A stretch of DNA of 64,000 bases, from NCBI GenBank assembly GCA_963699495.1, contig CAVOUB010000003.1, forward strand, positions 434,001-498,000, in the 5' to 3' direction. Source of the DNA: JAIBJN01 sp963699495. Lineage in GTDB: Bacteria; Actinomycetota; Thermoleophilia; Gaiellales; Gaiellaceae. The first letter of the stretch is position 1. Each line of letters begins with the position of its first letter. The notes under the pieces were generated by a model that ran no database searches, had not been told where the DNA came from, and worked only from the letters and a program-made list of their open reading frames with translations. Made by a program: the position numbers and the translations under genes. This document shows positions 34,017 through 42,584 of the stretch, in pieces.

Positions 34017-37000
34017 TCAGCGGATCGCAGCCTCGCCGAGCAGCGCCTTCACCTCGGCGTGGAAGTCCGGCTCGGGCCGCACCCGGAACTCCGGGCCGAA
34101 CGCGTAGACCTGCGGCCCGCCCGAGGTCTCCAGCTCCACCAGCACCTCCGCCTCGCCCGGGAAGCGCCGGACGACCTCGGCCAGCTCGCGGATCGTCCCG
34201 GCCGGCGCCTTGCGCGCGTCGAGGCGGAGCCGCACCTCGCCCTTGTCCGACGAGGCCTCGAAGGGCGCGATCTCGAGGGCGATCAGCTTCGTCTCGCCCT
34301 CCTTGTGATCGACGCGGCCCTTGACGACGAGGACGCGGTCGGCCTCGAGCAGCTCGCGCGCGGCCGTGTAGACGGAGTTGAAGACCACGGTCTCGAGCGA
34401 GCCCGAGAGGTCGTCGAGGCGGAGGAACACCATCGGCTCGCCCTTCTTCGTCGTCAGCTGCTTGAGCGCGCTGACGATGCCGCCGACGGTGACGACCTCG
34501 CCGTCGCGCCGGCGCTCGACGTCGGCCAGGCGGCAGTCGGTCTTGCGTCGCAGCTGGTCGCGCACCGAGTCGAGCGGGTGCTCGGAGACGTAGAGGCCGA
34601 GGCTCTCCTTCTCGAGCGCGAGCAGCTCGCGCTTCTCGAACTCCTCCGCCGGGATCGGGCGGTGGTGCGCCCGCCGGTCGCCCGGCTCGGCCTCCTCACC
34701 CAGGTCGAAGATGGAGCTCTGGCCCGCGAGCCGGTCGGCGATCAGGCGCCCACCTGAGCTGAGCGCGTCCTCGAGGACGTCGAGCATCCCCCTGCGCGTC
34801 GCGCCGGTCGAGTCGAGCGCGCCGGACTTGACGAGGCTCTCGAGCGCGCGCTTGTTCACCTGCTGTGGGTCGACGCGCTCGCAGAAGTCCCAGATGGACG
34901 GGAACGGCCCGCCCTCCTCGCGCGCGGCGAGGATCGAGCGGACCGCGCTCTCCCCCACGTTCTTGACGGCATTGAGCCCGAAGCGGATCTTGCCCTCGAC
35001 GACGCGGAAGTCCTCGACCGAGACGTTCACGTCGGGCGGCTCCACCTCGATGCCCATCTCGTCGCAGGCGGCCACGTAGAACGGCACCTTGTCCTTCGTG
35101 TTCATCACCGAGGAGATGAGCGCGGCCATGTACTCGGCCGGCCAGTTCGCCTTCAGGTACGCCGTGCGGTAGGCGATCAGGCCGTAGCAGGCGGCGTGCG
35201 ACTTGTTGAAGGAGTAGTCCTGCGCCTGCTCCATGTCCTTCCAGAGCTGGGTCGCCACGGCCGGGGTGACGCCGTTCGCCGCGCACCCCTCCAGGAACTT
35301 GTCCTTCAAGGACGCCATCAGCTTGTGGATCTTCTTGCCGATCGCCTTGCGCAGGTCGTCGGCCTCGGCGGGCGAGAAGCCGGCGAGCTGCTTGGCGATC
35401 TCCATGTACTGCTCCTGGTAGATGCAGAGGCCGAGCGTCGGCTCCGTGATCGGCCGCAGGCGGTCGTCGAGGAAGCTGACCTGCTCCTGGCCGTGCTTCC
35501 GCTTGCCGTAGACCGGGATGTAGGCCATCGGGCCCGGCCGGTAGAGGGCCACCAGCGCGATCAGGTCCTCGAACTCGGTCGGCCTCACCAGGCGCAGGGC
35601 CTCGCGCATCCCCGAGGACTCGAACTGGAAGACGCCGGTCGACTCCCCGCGCGCGAGCATCTCGTACGTCTTCGGGTCGTCGAGCGGGATCCTGGCGATG
35701 TCGATGCCGCCGACGAGGTCGACGGCCTTGTCGATCACGTCCAGGTTCCGCAGGCCGAGGAAGTCCATCTTCAGGAGGCCGAGCGCCTCCACGTCCTCCA
35801 TCGCGAACTGGGTCACGAGCTCCTGGTCGGCGCCCTTCTGCTGCAGGGGCAGGTACTCCGTCAGCGGGCGGTCGCCGATGACGACGCCGGCGGCGTGGAT
35901 GGAGTCCTGGCGGACGAGCCCCTCGAGCGGCTTCGCCAGGTCGACGATCTGGCGCACGATCTCGTCGGCGTCGTAGGCCTGCTTCAGCTCGGCGCCGGGC
36001 TTCAGGCAGTCGTCCAGGTAGACCTTCGGGCCCTTCCGGGATCAGCTTCGCCACCTTGTCGACCGTCCCGTAGGGGATGTCGAGCACGCGCCCGGCGTCG
36101 CGCACCGCGGCGCGCGCCATCATCGTCCCGAAGGTGATGATCTGGGCGACCTGGTCGCGCCCGTACTTGTCGGCGACGTAGTTGATCACCTGGTCGCGGC
36201 CGTACACGGAGAAGTCGATGTCGATGTCCGGCATCGACTTGCGGCCGGGGTTGAGGAAGCGCTCGAAGAGCAGGTCGTACTTGATCGGGTCGATGTCGGT
36301 GATCTCGAGCGAGTAGGCGACGATCGAGCCGGCCGCGGACCCGCGCCCCGGGCCGACCCCGATCCCGTTCGTCTTGGCGAAGCGGATGAAGTCCCAGACG
36401 ATCAGGAAGTAGTCGGCGAAGCCCATCTCCCGGATCGTCTTCAGCTCGAAGCGGAGCCGCTCCTGGAGCTCGGGGGTCACGGTGCCGTACCGCTTCTGCA
36501 GGCCTTTCTCGCACAGCTCGACGAGGTAGTCGAAGGCGTCGCGCCCGTCCGGCGTCGGGAAGTGCGGCAGGCGGATGACCCCGAGCTCGATCGAGACGGA
36601 GCAGCGCTCGGCGATCTCGAGCGTGCGCGCGACCGCCTCCGGGTAGCCGGCGAAGTCCTGCGCCATCTCCTCCGGCGTCTTGAAGTAGAACTGGTCGGTG
36701 TCGAAGCGCCAGTGGTTCGGGTTGGCCAGCGTGTCCCCGGACTGGATGCAGAGCAGCGCCTCGTGCGCGCGCGCGTCCTCGTGGCGCAGGTAGTGGACGT
36801 CTCCGGTGGCGACGAGCGGCAGCCCCGTGGAGGCCGCGATCTCCGCCAGCGCGACGTTGATGCCCTTCTGCACCTCCAGCCCCGCGTCCTGGATCTCGAG
36901 GTAGACGGACTCGCGCCCGAAGATGTCGCCGAGCCGGGCCACCTCCGCCTCGGCCTCGGCGCGGTTCCCGTTCTCCAGCGCCTTGCAGACCCGTCCGGAG

Positions 37001-37407
37001 AGGCACCCGGAGAGCGCGAGCAGGCCCTTCCCGTGCGCGGCGAGCAGGTCCCAGTCGACGCGGGGCTTGTAGTAGTAGCCCTCGAGGTAGCCCGCCGAGG
37101 CGAGCTTGATCAGGTTCGCGTAGCCCTCGTTCGTCTCGGCGAGGAGGGTGAGGTGGGCATAGCCCTTCTTCTGCGCCAGCCGGTCGTCGGCGACGTAGAC
37201 CTCGCAGCCGAGGAGCGGCTTGACGCCCTGCTTCCCCGCCTCGCGGTAGAGCTCGACCGCGCCGGCGAGGCTGCCGTGGTCCGTGAGCGCGACCGCCGGC
37301 ATCTCGAGCTCGGCCGCGCGCGCGGCCAGCTCGGGAATCCGGCAGGCCCCGTCGAGGATCGAGTACTCGGAGTGGACGTGGAGGTGGACGAACGGCGTGC
37401 GCGCCAT
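34017..37407 (-). CDS. dnaE: DNA polymerase III alpha subunit, one frameshift
   Basis: DnaE is the replicative polymerase catalytic subunit. The N-terminal PHP domain reads FVHLHVHSEYSILDGACRI. The palm carries KSMPDIDIDFSVYGRDQVI, with catalytic Asp residues, and GVGPGRGSAAGSIVAYSLEI. The second half has DSIHAAGVVIGDRPL, GLCIYQEQYMEIAKQLAGFS, tandem helix-hairpin-helix and OB domains. The frame breaks near 36033 at LIPEGP; removing one G yields KVYLDDCLKPGAEL and a continuous protein of about 1130 aa. ATGs at 37407 and 37413 are both possible starts; the first residues MARTPFVHLHVHS favour 37407. Confidence 0.95.
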
Positions 37408-37444
37408 GGGCATCTTAGGCGCGGTCCGACAGTTCTCCGTCGGC

Positions 37445-37770
37445 TAGGATATCGAGCATGGCCGGACAGATATCCAGATCAGGACAAGACCTCGCTGGTC
37501 ATCGACCGCGACGACGCTCGCGCCGGCGCGGGCGATCCTCGGCGCGTCGACGATCGCGGCGACCGATCGACGCCGCGTACAGGACGCCATCGCCTTCGCC
37601 GCTCGCGACGCGCTCATGCGCAGAGGAGCGTGCGCGACGGAGGGATCGGTCCGAGCCACGGAGGCGCTGCGCAGCCTCCGCGGATCCGCCGGAGGTCCAG
37701 GCGGAATGCCAGGCGCGCCGTCGGGGCGCCCCGCTCAGTTCCGAAGCACGGACGCCGGGAGCGTCTGGTG
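37445..37770 (+). pseudogene. decayed VapB-like antitoxin copy
   Basis: After a TAGGAT box (37445-37450) an ATG at 37458 leads, with one surplus base, to MAGQISRS then DKTSLVIDR. A later frame gives ARAILGASTIAATDRRRVQD and AIAFAARDALM, which line up with AREILGTKTLAETVDGALDE and VIALAARRRLM of the antitoxin at 38028. The nucleotide block 37482-37510 matches 38041-38069 at 28 of 29 bases. The C-terminal part is lost into unrelated sequence. It looks like an older duplicate or the scar of a former module. Confidence 0.6.
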
Positions 37771-37865
37771 AGCCGGGAGGCTGGACGCGGTCGCGACCGA
37801 GGTCGCGATGTCGTCGGGGCGAGCAGCGCATGCCCGGCGGCGCGAGTCTGACCTCGCGAAGGACC
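37690..37865. repeat. diverged copy of the infA-flanking repeat, without terminal repeats
   Basis: This stretch shares a collinear set of words with 41219-41350: GGCGGAATGCC, CGCCGTCGGG, TTCCGA, GGACGC then GGGAGCG, a block around AGCC and GGAGGCT, TCGGGGCGAGCAGCGC, and CGGCGGC. By eye about two thirds of bases agree. The matching terminal inverted repeats are not seen here. It follows the decayed antitoxin. From 37870 to 38027 I see no gene. Confidence 0.55.
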
Positions 37866-38027
37866 GCGCGGAGACCGCACATCGCGGACGCGAGCGCCTG
37901 CCGACGGAGTCGCGCCACAGAATCTATCGCGCTGCGCTGCGCCGGTCTGCCGGCCGGACGCGGACCTCGCCGTTGCGCGCCGGACGGCTAGGAGCTCGTA
38001 GTCCGCCCGCGGCCCGGCCGATACTCG

Positions 38028-38250
38028 ATGCTCCGCAACGGGACAAGACCTCTCTGGTCATCGACCGCGCAAGGTGGCCGAGGCACGCGAGATCCTGGGC
38101 ACGAAGACGCTCGCGGAGACCGTCGACGGCGCGCTCGACGAGGTGATCGCGCTCGCCGCGCGGCGCCGCCTCATGGATCGGATCCGCCGGAGCAAGACGA
38201 GCGGCATCGGCCCCACGCCGGAGGAGCTCCGGCGTCTGCGCGAGCCGTAG
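38028..38250 (+). CDS. vapB: VapB-type antitoxin, apparently frameshifted
   Basis: The antitoxin neutralises the PIN toxin encoded next to it and usually represses its own operon. Reading across two offsets (near 38040 and 38070) gives DKTSLVIDR, KVAEAREILGTKTLAETVDG, ALDEVIALAARRRLMDRI and the toxin-binding tail TSGIGPTPEELRRLREP. The strand-helix-helix layout fits a ribbon-helix-helix N-terminus. Each offset equals two surplus bases or one missing base, so it may be sequence error or real damage. A GATACT box sits just before the ATG at 38028. The TAG stop overlaps the toxin GTG. Confidence 0.65.
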
Positions 38251-38657
38251 TGGCCCGCTACCTGGCGGATACGAGCGCCTGGAATCGAAGCCGGCTCGTG
38301 GCGGAGCGATGGTCGGCGCTCATCGATCAGAACGAGGTGGCGCTCTGCACGCCCGTCCGTCTCGAGCTCCTCCACTCGGCCCGCGGCAAAGCCGATTTCG
38401 TCGACTTCGCCAGGGAGCTCGATGGGTTGCCGCACCTGGCGCTGTCGCGACGGACAGAGGCTCGTGCCTTGCTCATCCAGGGCGCGCTGGCCGATCGGAG
38501 CCAGCATCGCGGGCCCAAGCCCGTCGACCTGCTCATCGCCGCGATCGCCGAGACACATGGCGCAACGCTCTTGCACTACGACCGCCACTTCGACCTGATC
38601 GCCCGGGTCACCGGCCAGCCCGCTGAATGGCTGGCTCGGCGCGGATCCCTCGACTAG
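38250..38657 (+). CDS. vapC: VapC-type PIN-domain toxin
   Basis: A 135-residue PIN ribonuclease. The acidic quartet is visible: Asp in ARYLADTSAWNRS, Glu in VRLELLHSARGK, Asp in GPKPVDLLIAAIAETHGATL, and Asp in LHYDRHFDLIARVTG. The GTG at 38250 shares its G with the antitoxin stop (TAGTG), so translation is coupled. VapC toxins cleave RNA, often tRNA or rRNA. The reading frame is intact although its antitoxin looks damaged. It converges on the next gene with a 4-nt overlap. Confidence 0.88.
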   Translation: MARYLADTSAWNRSRLVAERWSALIDQNEVALCTPVRLELLHSARGKADFVDFARELDGLPHLALSRRTEARALLIQGALADRSQHRGPKPVDLLIAAIAETHGATLLHYDRHFDLIARVTGQPAEWLARRGSLD

Positions 38658-39323
38658 CCCCGTTCCGCCCGGACGCCGTGCCGGGCGAGCGCCTCGATCG
38701 CCGCGCCGACGGCCTCCTCCGTGGGCTCGCGGTCGAGCGTGAGGACGAGCTGCGGGCGCCTCGCCGGGGGAGCCTCCATGCGCCGCAGGATCGGCTGGAG
38801 GAGCGTCGTCAGCAGGGCCGCGACTGCCGTCGCACCGAGGATCCGGCCGTAGCCCACCGAGTCGACCTCGGCCCAGATGAGCACGGCGAACAGCACGGCG
38901 AGCGTGACCACGAGGACGATGGCGCTGACGTAGAGGGCGCGAAGGCGCCGCCCCTCGCTGGGGCGCTGCCACGTCGTGGTCGCGGCTGCGTGGGAGCCGG
39001 CGCCGGCGGCGAGGCCGAACGTCCACGCGAGCTTGTCGACCCACTCGGCAGCCTCCCCCCAGACCGCCACCATCGCGAGCACGAATCCGGCCGCGCAGGA
39101 GGCGATGATCGCCCAGGCCAGGATGGTCGCACGCCGCCGGTCGAGGAGGACCCCGGCCGGAAGCGCGAGCAGGCTGGCGAGCGAGAGCAGCGCGGTCGTC
39201 CCCAGGATCTTGTCGCTCCGCTCACCGAACTCCGAGAAGAGGAGCGTGCCGATGGCCAGCACGCCGGTGATGCAGAGTGAGACGACCAGCGCCCAGAGGA
39301 AGAGGCGGCGGCCGAGTGTCACC
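38654..39323 (-). CDS. multi-pass membrane protein of unknown function
   Basis: About 223 residues from the GTG at 39321-39323. Predicted membrane helices: LFLWALVVSLCITGVLAIGT, LGTTALLSLASLLALPAGVL, ILAWAIIASCAAGFVLAMVA, WTFGLAAGAGSHAA, ALYVSAIVLVVTLAVLFAVL and ILGATAVAALLTTLLQPIL. A soluble C-terminal tail (RPQLVLTLDREPTEEAVGAA) follows. No family recognised. It starts just after the small membrane protein gene at 39325 (2 bp), so the two are likely made together. Confidence 0.6.
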
Positions 39324-39324
39324 G

Positions 39325-39516
39325 CTACTGTTGCCGCCGGCCGTCCACCCGCATCAGGCTGACGATCAGGAGCACGACGACGGTCACGGCCACGAACGCA
39401 TAGTACGTCGGGCCCCACGCGAGCTCGCCCCATACCGCGACGAGAACGAGCGCCGGCGGCGCGAACCAGAGCGAGAGGGCCAAGCGGGAGAGCCGCCGGC
39501 CGAGCGCGGGCTCCAT
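39325..39516 (-). CDS. small two-helix membrane protein (63 aa)
   Basis: M-EPALGRRLSRLALSLWFAP, then helices PPALVLVAVWGELAWG and YYAFVAVTVVVLLIVSLM, ending RVDGRRQQ. Such short membrane proteins often assist a larger partner; here the partner candidate is the membrane protein encoded 2 bp downstream. ATG start at 39516. Function unknown. Confidence 0.55.
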   Translation of the reverse strand: MEPALGRRLSRLALSLWFAPPALVLVAVWGELAWGPTYYAFVAVTVVVLLIVSLMRVDGRRQQ

Positions 39517-39541
39517 CGTCCGATCGTAGGACGCCCGTCGG

Positions 39542-40405
39542 CTAGCTCGGCTCCCGGTGGATCCCGACGCCGCCGACCACCAGGGCGACGCCGGCCACCT
39601 CGGCCGGCGTCGGGATCTGGCCGAGGACGACGATCCCGATCACCGTGGCCGTCGCCGGCAGCAGCGAGACGAGGAGCGCGTAGGTCGCCCGCGGCATGCG
39701 CGCCATCGCCAGCTGGTCGCAGACGTACGGGATCACGGACGAGGTCACGCCGACGCCGATCCCCGCCAGCAGCAGAACCGGGTCGGTGAGCGCGGGCACG
39801 GCGGCCCAGCCGCCCAGCGGCGTCGCCACGACCCACGCGACCAGCATCGCCGCGGCGAGCCCGTCGATCCCGGCCATGGCCCCGTGCTGGGCGACCCGGT
39901 GGGCCAGGACGATGTAGAGGGCGAAGAGGCCCGCGTTGGCGAAGGCGAACGCCATCCCGACGGGCTCGGCCGCGAGCTGGACGTCGGTCAGCAGGTAGAC
40001 GCCGCCCACCGCCAGCGCGAGCGCCGCTCCGTTCCGCGCGGTGCGGGCGCCGATCGCCGCGAGCAGGATCACCGGCAGGAACTCGATCGCGGCGACGGTC
40101 CCCAGCGGCAGGCGGTCGATGGACACGTAGAAGCAGACGTTCATCACCGCGAGGACGGCGCCCATCGAGACGACGAGCCGCCGCCCCGGGACGTCGAGCG
40201 CCGCGAGCGTCCGCCACGGCCTCCGCCACGCCGCGAAGATCAGCGCCGCGCTGGCGATCCGCAGCCAGGCGACGCCGAGCGGCTCCACCTGCGCGAACAG
40301 GAGCACCGCGAACGCCGGGCCGAGGTAGTGGAAGACCGCGCTCCCGACGAAGTAGGTAGCCGGCGGCACCCGGTCGAGGCGGCGGACGACGTAGGCCGTC
40401 TCCAT
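39542..40405 (-). CDS. EamA-family (DMT superfamily) transporter
   Basis: 287 residues with ten predicted helices in two EamA repeats: repeat one from GSAVFHYLGPAFAVLLFAQV to VGGVYLLTDV, repeat two from FANAGLFALYIVLAHRVAQH to VAGVALVVGGVGIHR. It is most like the RhtA/threonine-homoserine exporter branch (SSVIPYVCDQLAMARMPRAT is typical). The divergent Lrp/AsnC gene (92-bp gap) supports amino-acid export under Lrp control, but the substrate is inferred. Confidence 0.82.
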   Translation of the reverse strand: METAYVVRRLDRVPPATYFVGSAVFHYLGPAFAVLLFAQVEPLGVAWLRIASAALIFAAWRRPWRTLAALDVPGRRLVVSMGAVLAVMNVCFYVSIDRLPLGTVAAIEFLPVILLAAIGARTARNGAALALAVGGVYLLTDVQLAAEPVGMAFAFANAGLFALYIVLAHRVAQHGAMAGIDGLAAAMLVAWVVATPLGGWAAVPALTDPVLLLAGIGVGVTSSVIPYVCDQLAMARMPRATYALLVSLLPATATVIGIVVLGQIPTPAEVAGVALVVGGVGIHREPS

Positions 40406-40481
40406 GGAGAAAGTGTCCCCGCTGGGCTACGATCCCGAAATAGCCGCCCGAAGGCATTTTGGCCCGATCGCCTACGCATAG

Positions 40482-40487
40482 AAGGAG
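40482..40487 (+). promoter_or_regulatory. Shine-Dalgarno site of the Lrp/AsnC gene
   Basis: AAGGAG ends 10 nt before the ATG at 40498 and fixes that start over a more upstream in-frame codon at 40459. The 92-bp divergent gap 40406-40497 is the natural place for an autoregulated Lrp operator; I could not define a consensus within it. Confidence 0.5.
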
Positions 40488-40497
40488 TTCTGAGATC

Positions 40498-40953
40498 ATG
40501 GCCTACGAACCACAGCTCATCGACGAGACCAACCGTCGGATCATCGAGGAGCTCCAGGCGGAGGCGCGCCTCTCGATGGCCGAGCTCGGCCGCCGCGTCA
40601 GCCTCTCCGCCCCGGCCGTCGCCGAGCGCGTGCAACGGCTGGAGCGCGCCGGCGTCATCACCGGCTACCACGCGACGGTCGACCCGAAGACGATCGGCTT
40701 CCCGCTGGCGGCCGTCGTCCGCGTCCGCCCGGCCTCCCGGCAGCTGCACAAGATCCCGGAGGTCGCGCGCGAGATCCCCGAGGTCGTCGAGTGCTACCGG
40801 ATCACCGGCGAGGACTGCTTCTTCGTGAAGCTCCACCTGCGCGCGATGGAGGACCTCGAGCCGATCCTCGACCGCTTCGTCCTCTACGGCCAGACGACCA
40901 CCTCGATCGTCCATTCCGCCCCTGTCGGCCCGCGGCCGCTGCCGGTGGAGTAG
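40498..40953 (+). CDS. Lrp/AsnC-family transcriptional regulator
   Basis: 151 residues. The N-terminal helix-turn-helix is MAELGRRVSLSAPAVAERVQ preceded by DETNRRIIEELQAEARLS. The C-terminal RAM/ligand domain includes GYHATVDPKTIGFPLAAVVR, VVECYRITGEDCFFVKLHL and the final YGQTTTSIVHS. Such regulators sense amino acids and commonly control adjacent transport genes; the divergent EamA exporter is the likely target. infA follows 35 bp later. Confidence 0.92.
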   Translation: MAYEPQLIDETNRRIIEELQAEARLSMAELGRRVSLSAPAVAERVQRLERAGVITGYHATVDPKTIGFPLAAVVRVRPASRQLHKIPEVAREIPEVVECYRITGEDCFFVKLHLRAMEDLEPILDRFVLYGQTTTSIVHSAPVGPRPLPVE

Positions 40954-40971
40954 GGCGCTATTCTCCCGCGC

Positions 40972-40992
40972 ATGAAGGAGGTGACGCGATAG
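40972..40992 (+). promoter_or_regulatory. six-codon leader frame overlapping the infA start
   Basis: The ATG at 40972 opens MKEVTR and its TAG (40990-40992) overlaps the infA start ATA (40989-40991). Inside the leader, AAGGAGGTG (40975-40983) is a near-consensus ribosome-binding site, 7 nt before the ATA. Ribosomes could either bind this site for infA or translate the leader and restart. Whether the leader is used is unproven. Confidence 0.45.
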
Positions 40993-41210
40993 CCACAAAG
41001 GAAGAAAAGCTCGAGATGGAGGGCGAGGTCGTCGAGGCCTTCCCGAACGGGATGTTCAAGGTGGCCCTCGACTCCGGCCAGGAGGTGCTCGGCTACACGG
41101 CCGGCAAGATGCGCCGCTTCCGGATCAAGATCTTCCCCGGTGACCGGGTGAAGGTCGAGATCTCCCCGTACGACCTCACGCGCGGCCGCATCGTCTACCG
41201 GTATCGCTAG
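40989..41210 (+). CDS. infA: translation initiation factor IF-1, with an AUA start codon
   Basis: IF-1 binds the ribosomal A site during initiation. The 73-residue product is ATKEEKLEMEGEVVEAFPNG, MFKVALDSGQEVLGYTAGKM, RRFRIKIFPGDRVKVEISPY and DLTRGRIVYRYR: the full OB fold, colinear with other IF-1 proteins from residue 2. No ATG, GTG or TTG occurs in frame near this point. ATA at 40989-40991 sits at ideal spacing from AAGGAGGTG. A G-to-A error in an ATG is the simplest alternative. The stop codon lies within the left arm of the following inverted repeat. Confidence 0.93.
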   Translation: MATKEEKLEMEGEVVEAFPNGMFKVALDSGQEVLGYTAGKMRRFRIKIFPGDRVKVEISPYDLTRGRIVYRYR

Positions 41211-41376
41211 GAGGGTTTGGCGGAATGCCGCTCGCCGTCGGGACGTGATGGTCGTTCCGAGACAAGGACGCAGGGAGCGCTCGTAGCCGGAGGCTACGGG
41301 CGCGACTGAGGACGACGCTCTCGGGGCGAGCAGCGCGGGCCGGCGGCACAGACTGTATTTCGCCAAACCCTCCTAG
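41207..41376. repeat. 170-bp element bounded by 20-bp inverted repeats
   Basis: The left arm CTAGGAGGGTTTGGCGGAAT (41207-41226) and the reverse complement of the right arm, CTAGGAGGGTTTGGCGAAAT (41357-41376), agree at 19 of 20 bases. Inside lies a 6-bp hairpin GTAGCC-GGA-GGCTAC and the word TCGGGGCGAGCAGCGC, which recurs near 37.85 kb. The infA stop (41208-41210) and the convergent aminotransferase stop (41373-41375) fall inside the arms. It codes for nothing. It may be a MITE-like unit or a large bidirectional terminator. Confidence 0.8.
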
Positions 41377-42503
41377 TAGAGGGCCATCTGCAGGCGCGCC
41401 AGGCCCGCGTCGAGGCGGTCGTCCGGCGTGGCCAGCGAGATGCGCGCCCAGCCGGCGCCGCTCGGCCCGAAGCCTTCCCCGGGCGCCACGGCGACCCGCC
41501 AGTCGGCGAGGATCCGCTCGGGCGTCAGGCCCTCGGGCAGGCGCCACCAGACGTAGAAGGTCGAGTCCGAGCGCGTGCCCGGGATCGCCGCGACGACCTC
41601 GTCGCGCCGCCGCTCGTAGATCGCGCGCCGCTCCTCCACGGAATCCTGCGGCCCGGTGAGCGCGGCGACACCGGCCTCCTGGACCGGCCGGAAGACGCCC
41701 GCGCGCACGTGGTCCTGGAGCAGGTTGACGCGCTCGACGAGCTCCGCGTTCCCGACCACGAACCCGAGCCGCCAGCCGGCCATCCCGTAGCTCTTGGACA
41801 TGGAGAAGAGCTCGGCGCCGACCTCCTTCGCCCCCGGCTCCGCGAGGAAGCTCTGCGGCTCGAGCCCGTCGAACATCAGGTCGGCGTAGGCGAAGTCGTG
41901 CAGCACGGCGGCGCCGGTCTCCTCGGCCCAGCGCACGGTCTCCGCGAAGACGCCCGGCGGCGCCGAGGCCGAGCAGGGGTTCGAGGGGTAGTTGAGGTAG
42001 AGCGCGGCCACGCCGTCGCGCGGGGCGCCCGCCAGGTCAGGGGCGAAGCCCGCGTCCGGGTCGAGCCGCACGCGCCCCTCGCGCGCGCCCGCGAGCGCGA
42101 CACCCGACGTGTAGTCCGGATAGCCGGGGTCGGGGAGCAGGATCGTGTCGCCCCGCTCCGCCAGGCAGAGCGCGACCTCGACGATCGCCGTCTTCGTCCC
42201 GGGCACGACCGCCACCTCGCGCTCGGGGTCGAGCTCGACGCCGTAGACGTCGCGGTAGCGCGCGGCGACGGCCTCCTTCAGCTCCGGGATGCCGCGGAAG
42301 GGCGGGTAGCCGTGCGCCGAGTGGTCGTTCGCGGCCCGGCCGAGCGCGTCGATGACGTGCTGGGGCGGCCCGATGTCCGGGTTGCCGCGCCCGAGGTCGA
42401 TGACCTCGTCCCCCTCCTCGGCCGCGGCGGCCGCCACGCGCGCCAGGAGCTGCGCGAAGTACTGCTCGGGGAGGCGCTCGATCCGGTCGGGCCTGGGGCG
42501 CAC
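41373..42503 (-). CDS. class I/II pyridoxal-phosphate aminotransferase
   Basis: A 376-residue fold-type I aminotransferase. PLP contacts: VVPGTKTAIVEVALCLAERG, LLPDPGYPDYTSGVAL, LYLNYPSNPCSASAPPGVFA, HDFAYADLMFDG and the Schiff-base Lys in FSMSKSYGMAGWRLGFVVG. It resembles the LL-diaminopimelate / PatA-like branch that includes succinyldiaminopimelate transaminases. The exact amino acid is not determinable. GTG start at 42503. Its stop is embedded in the right arm of the inverted repeat. Confidence 0.88.
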   Translation of the reverse strand: MRPRPDRIERLPEQYFAQLLARVAAAAAEEGDEVIDLGRGNPDIGPPQHVIDALGRAANDHSAHGYPPFRGIPELKEAVAARYRDVYGVELDPEREVAVVPGTKTAIVEVALCLAERGDTILLPDPGYPDYTSGVALAGAREGRVRLDPDAGFAPDLAGAPRDGVAALYLNYPSNPCSASAPPGVFAETVRWAEETGAAVLHDFAYADLMFDGLEPQSFLAEPGAKEVGAELFSMSKSYGMAGWRLGFVVGNAELVERVNLLQDHVRAGVFRPVQEAGVAALTGPQDSVEERRAIYERRRDEVVAAIPGTRSDSTFYVWWRLPEGLTPERILADWRVAVAPGEGFGPSGAGWARISLATPDDRLDAGLARLQMALY

Positions 42504-42584
42504 GCCGCGATGCTAGTTGGTCCCGGGACTTCACTTTTCCGGCGCTCCTGCCGATGAGGGCAAAGGCCGGTGCGGCCCACGCCC

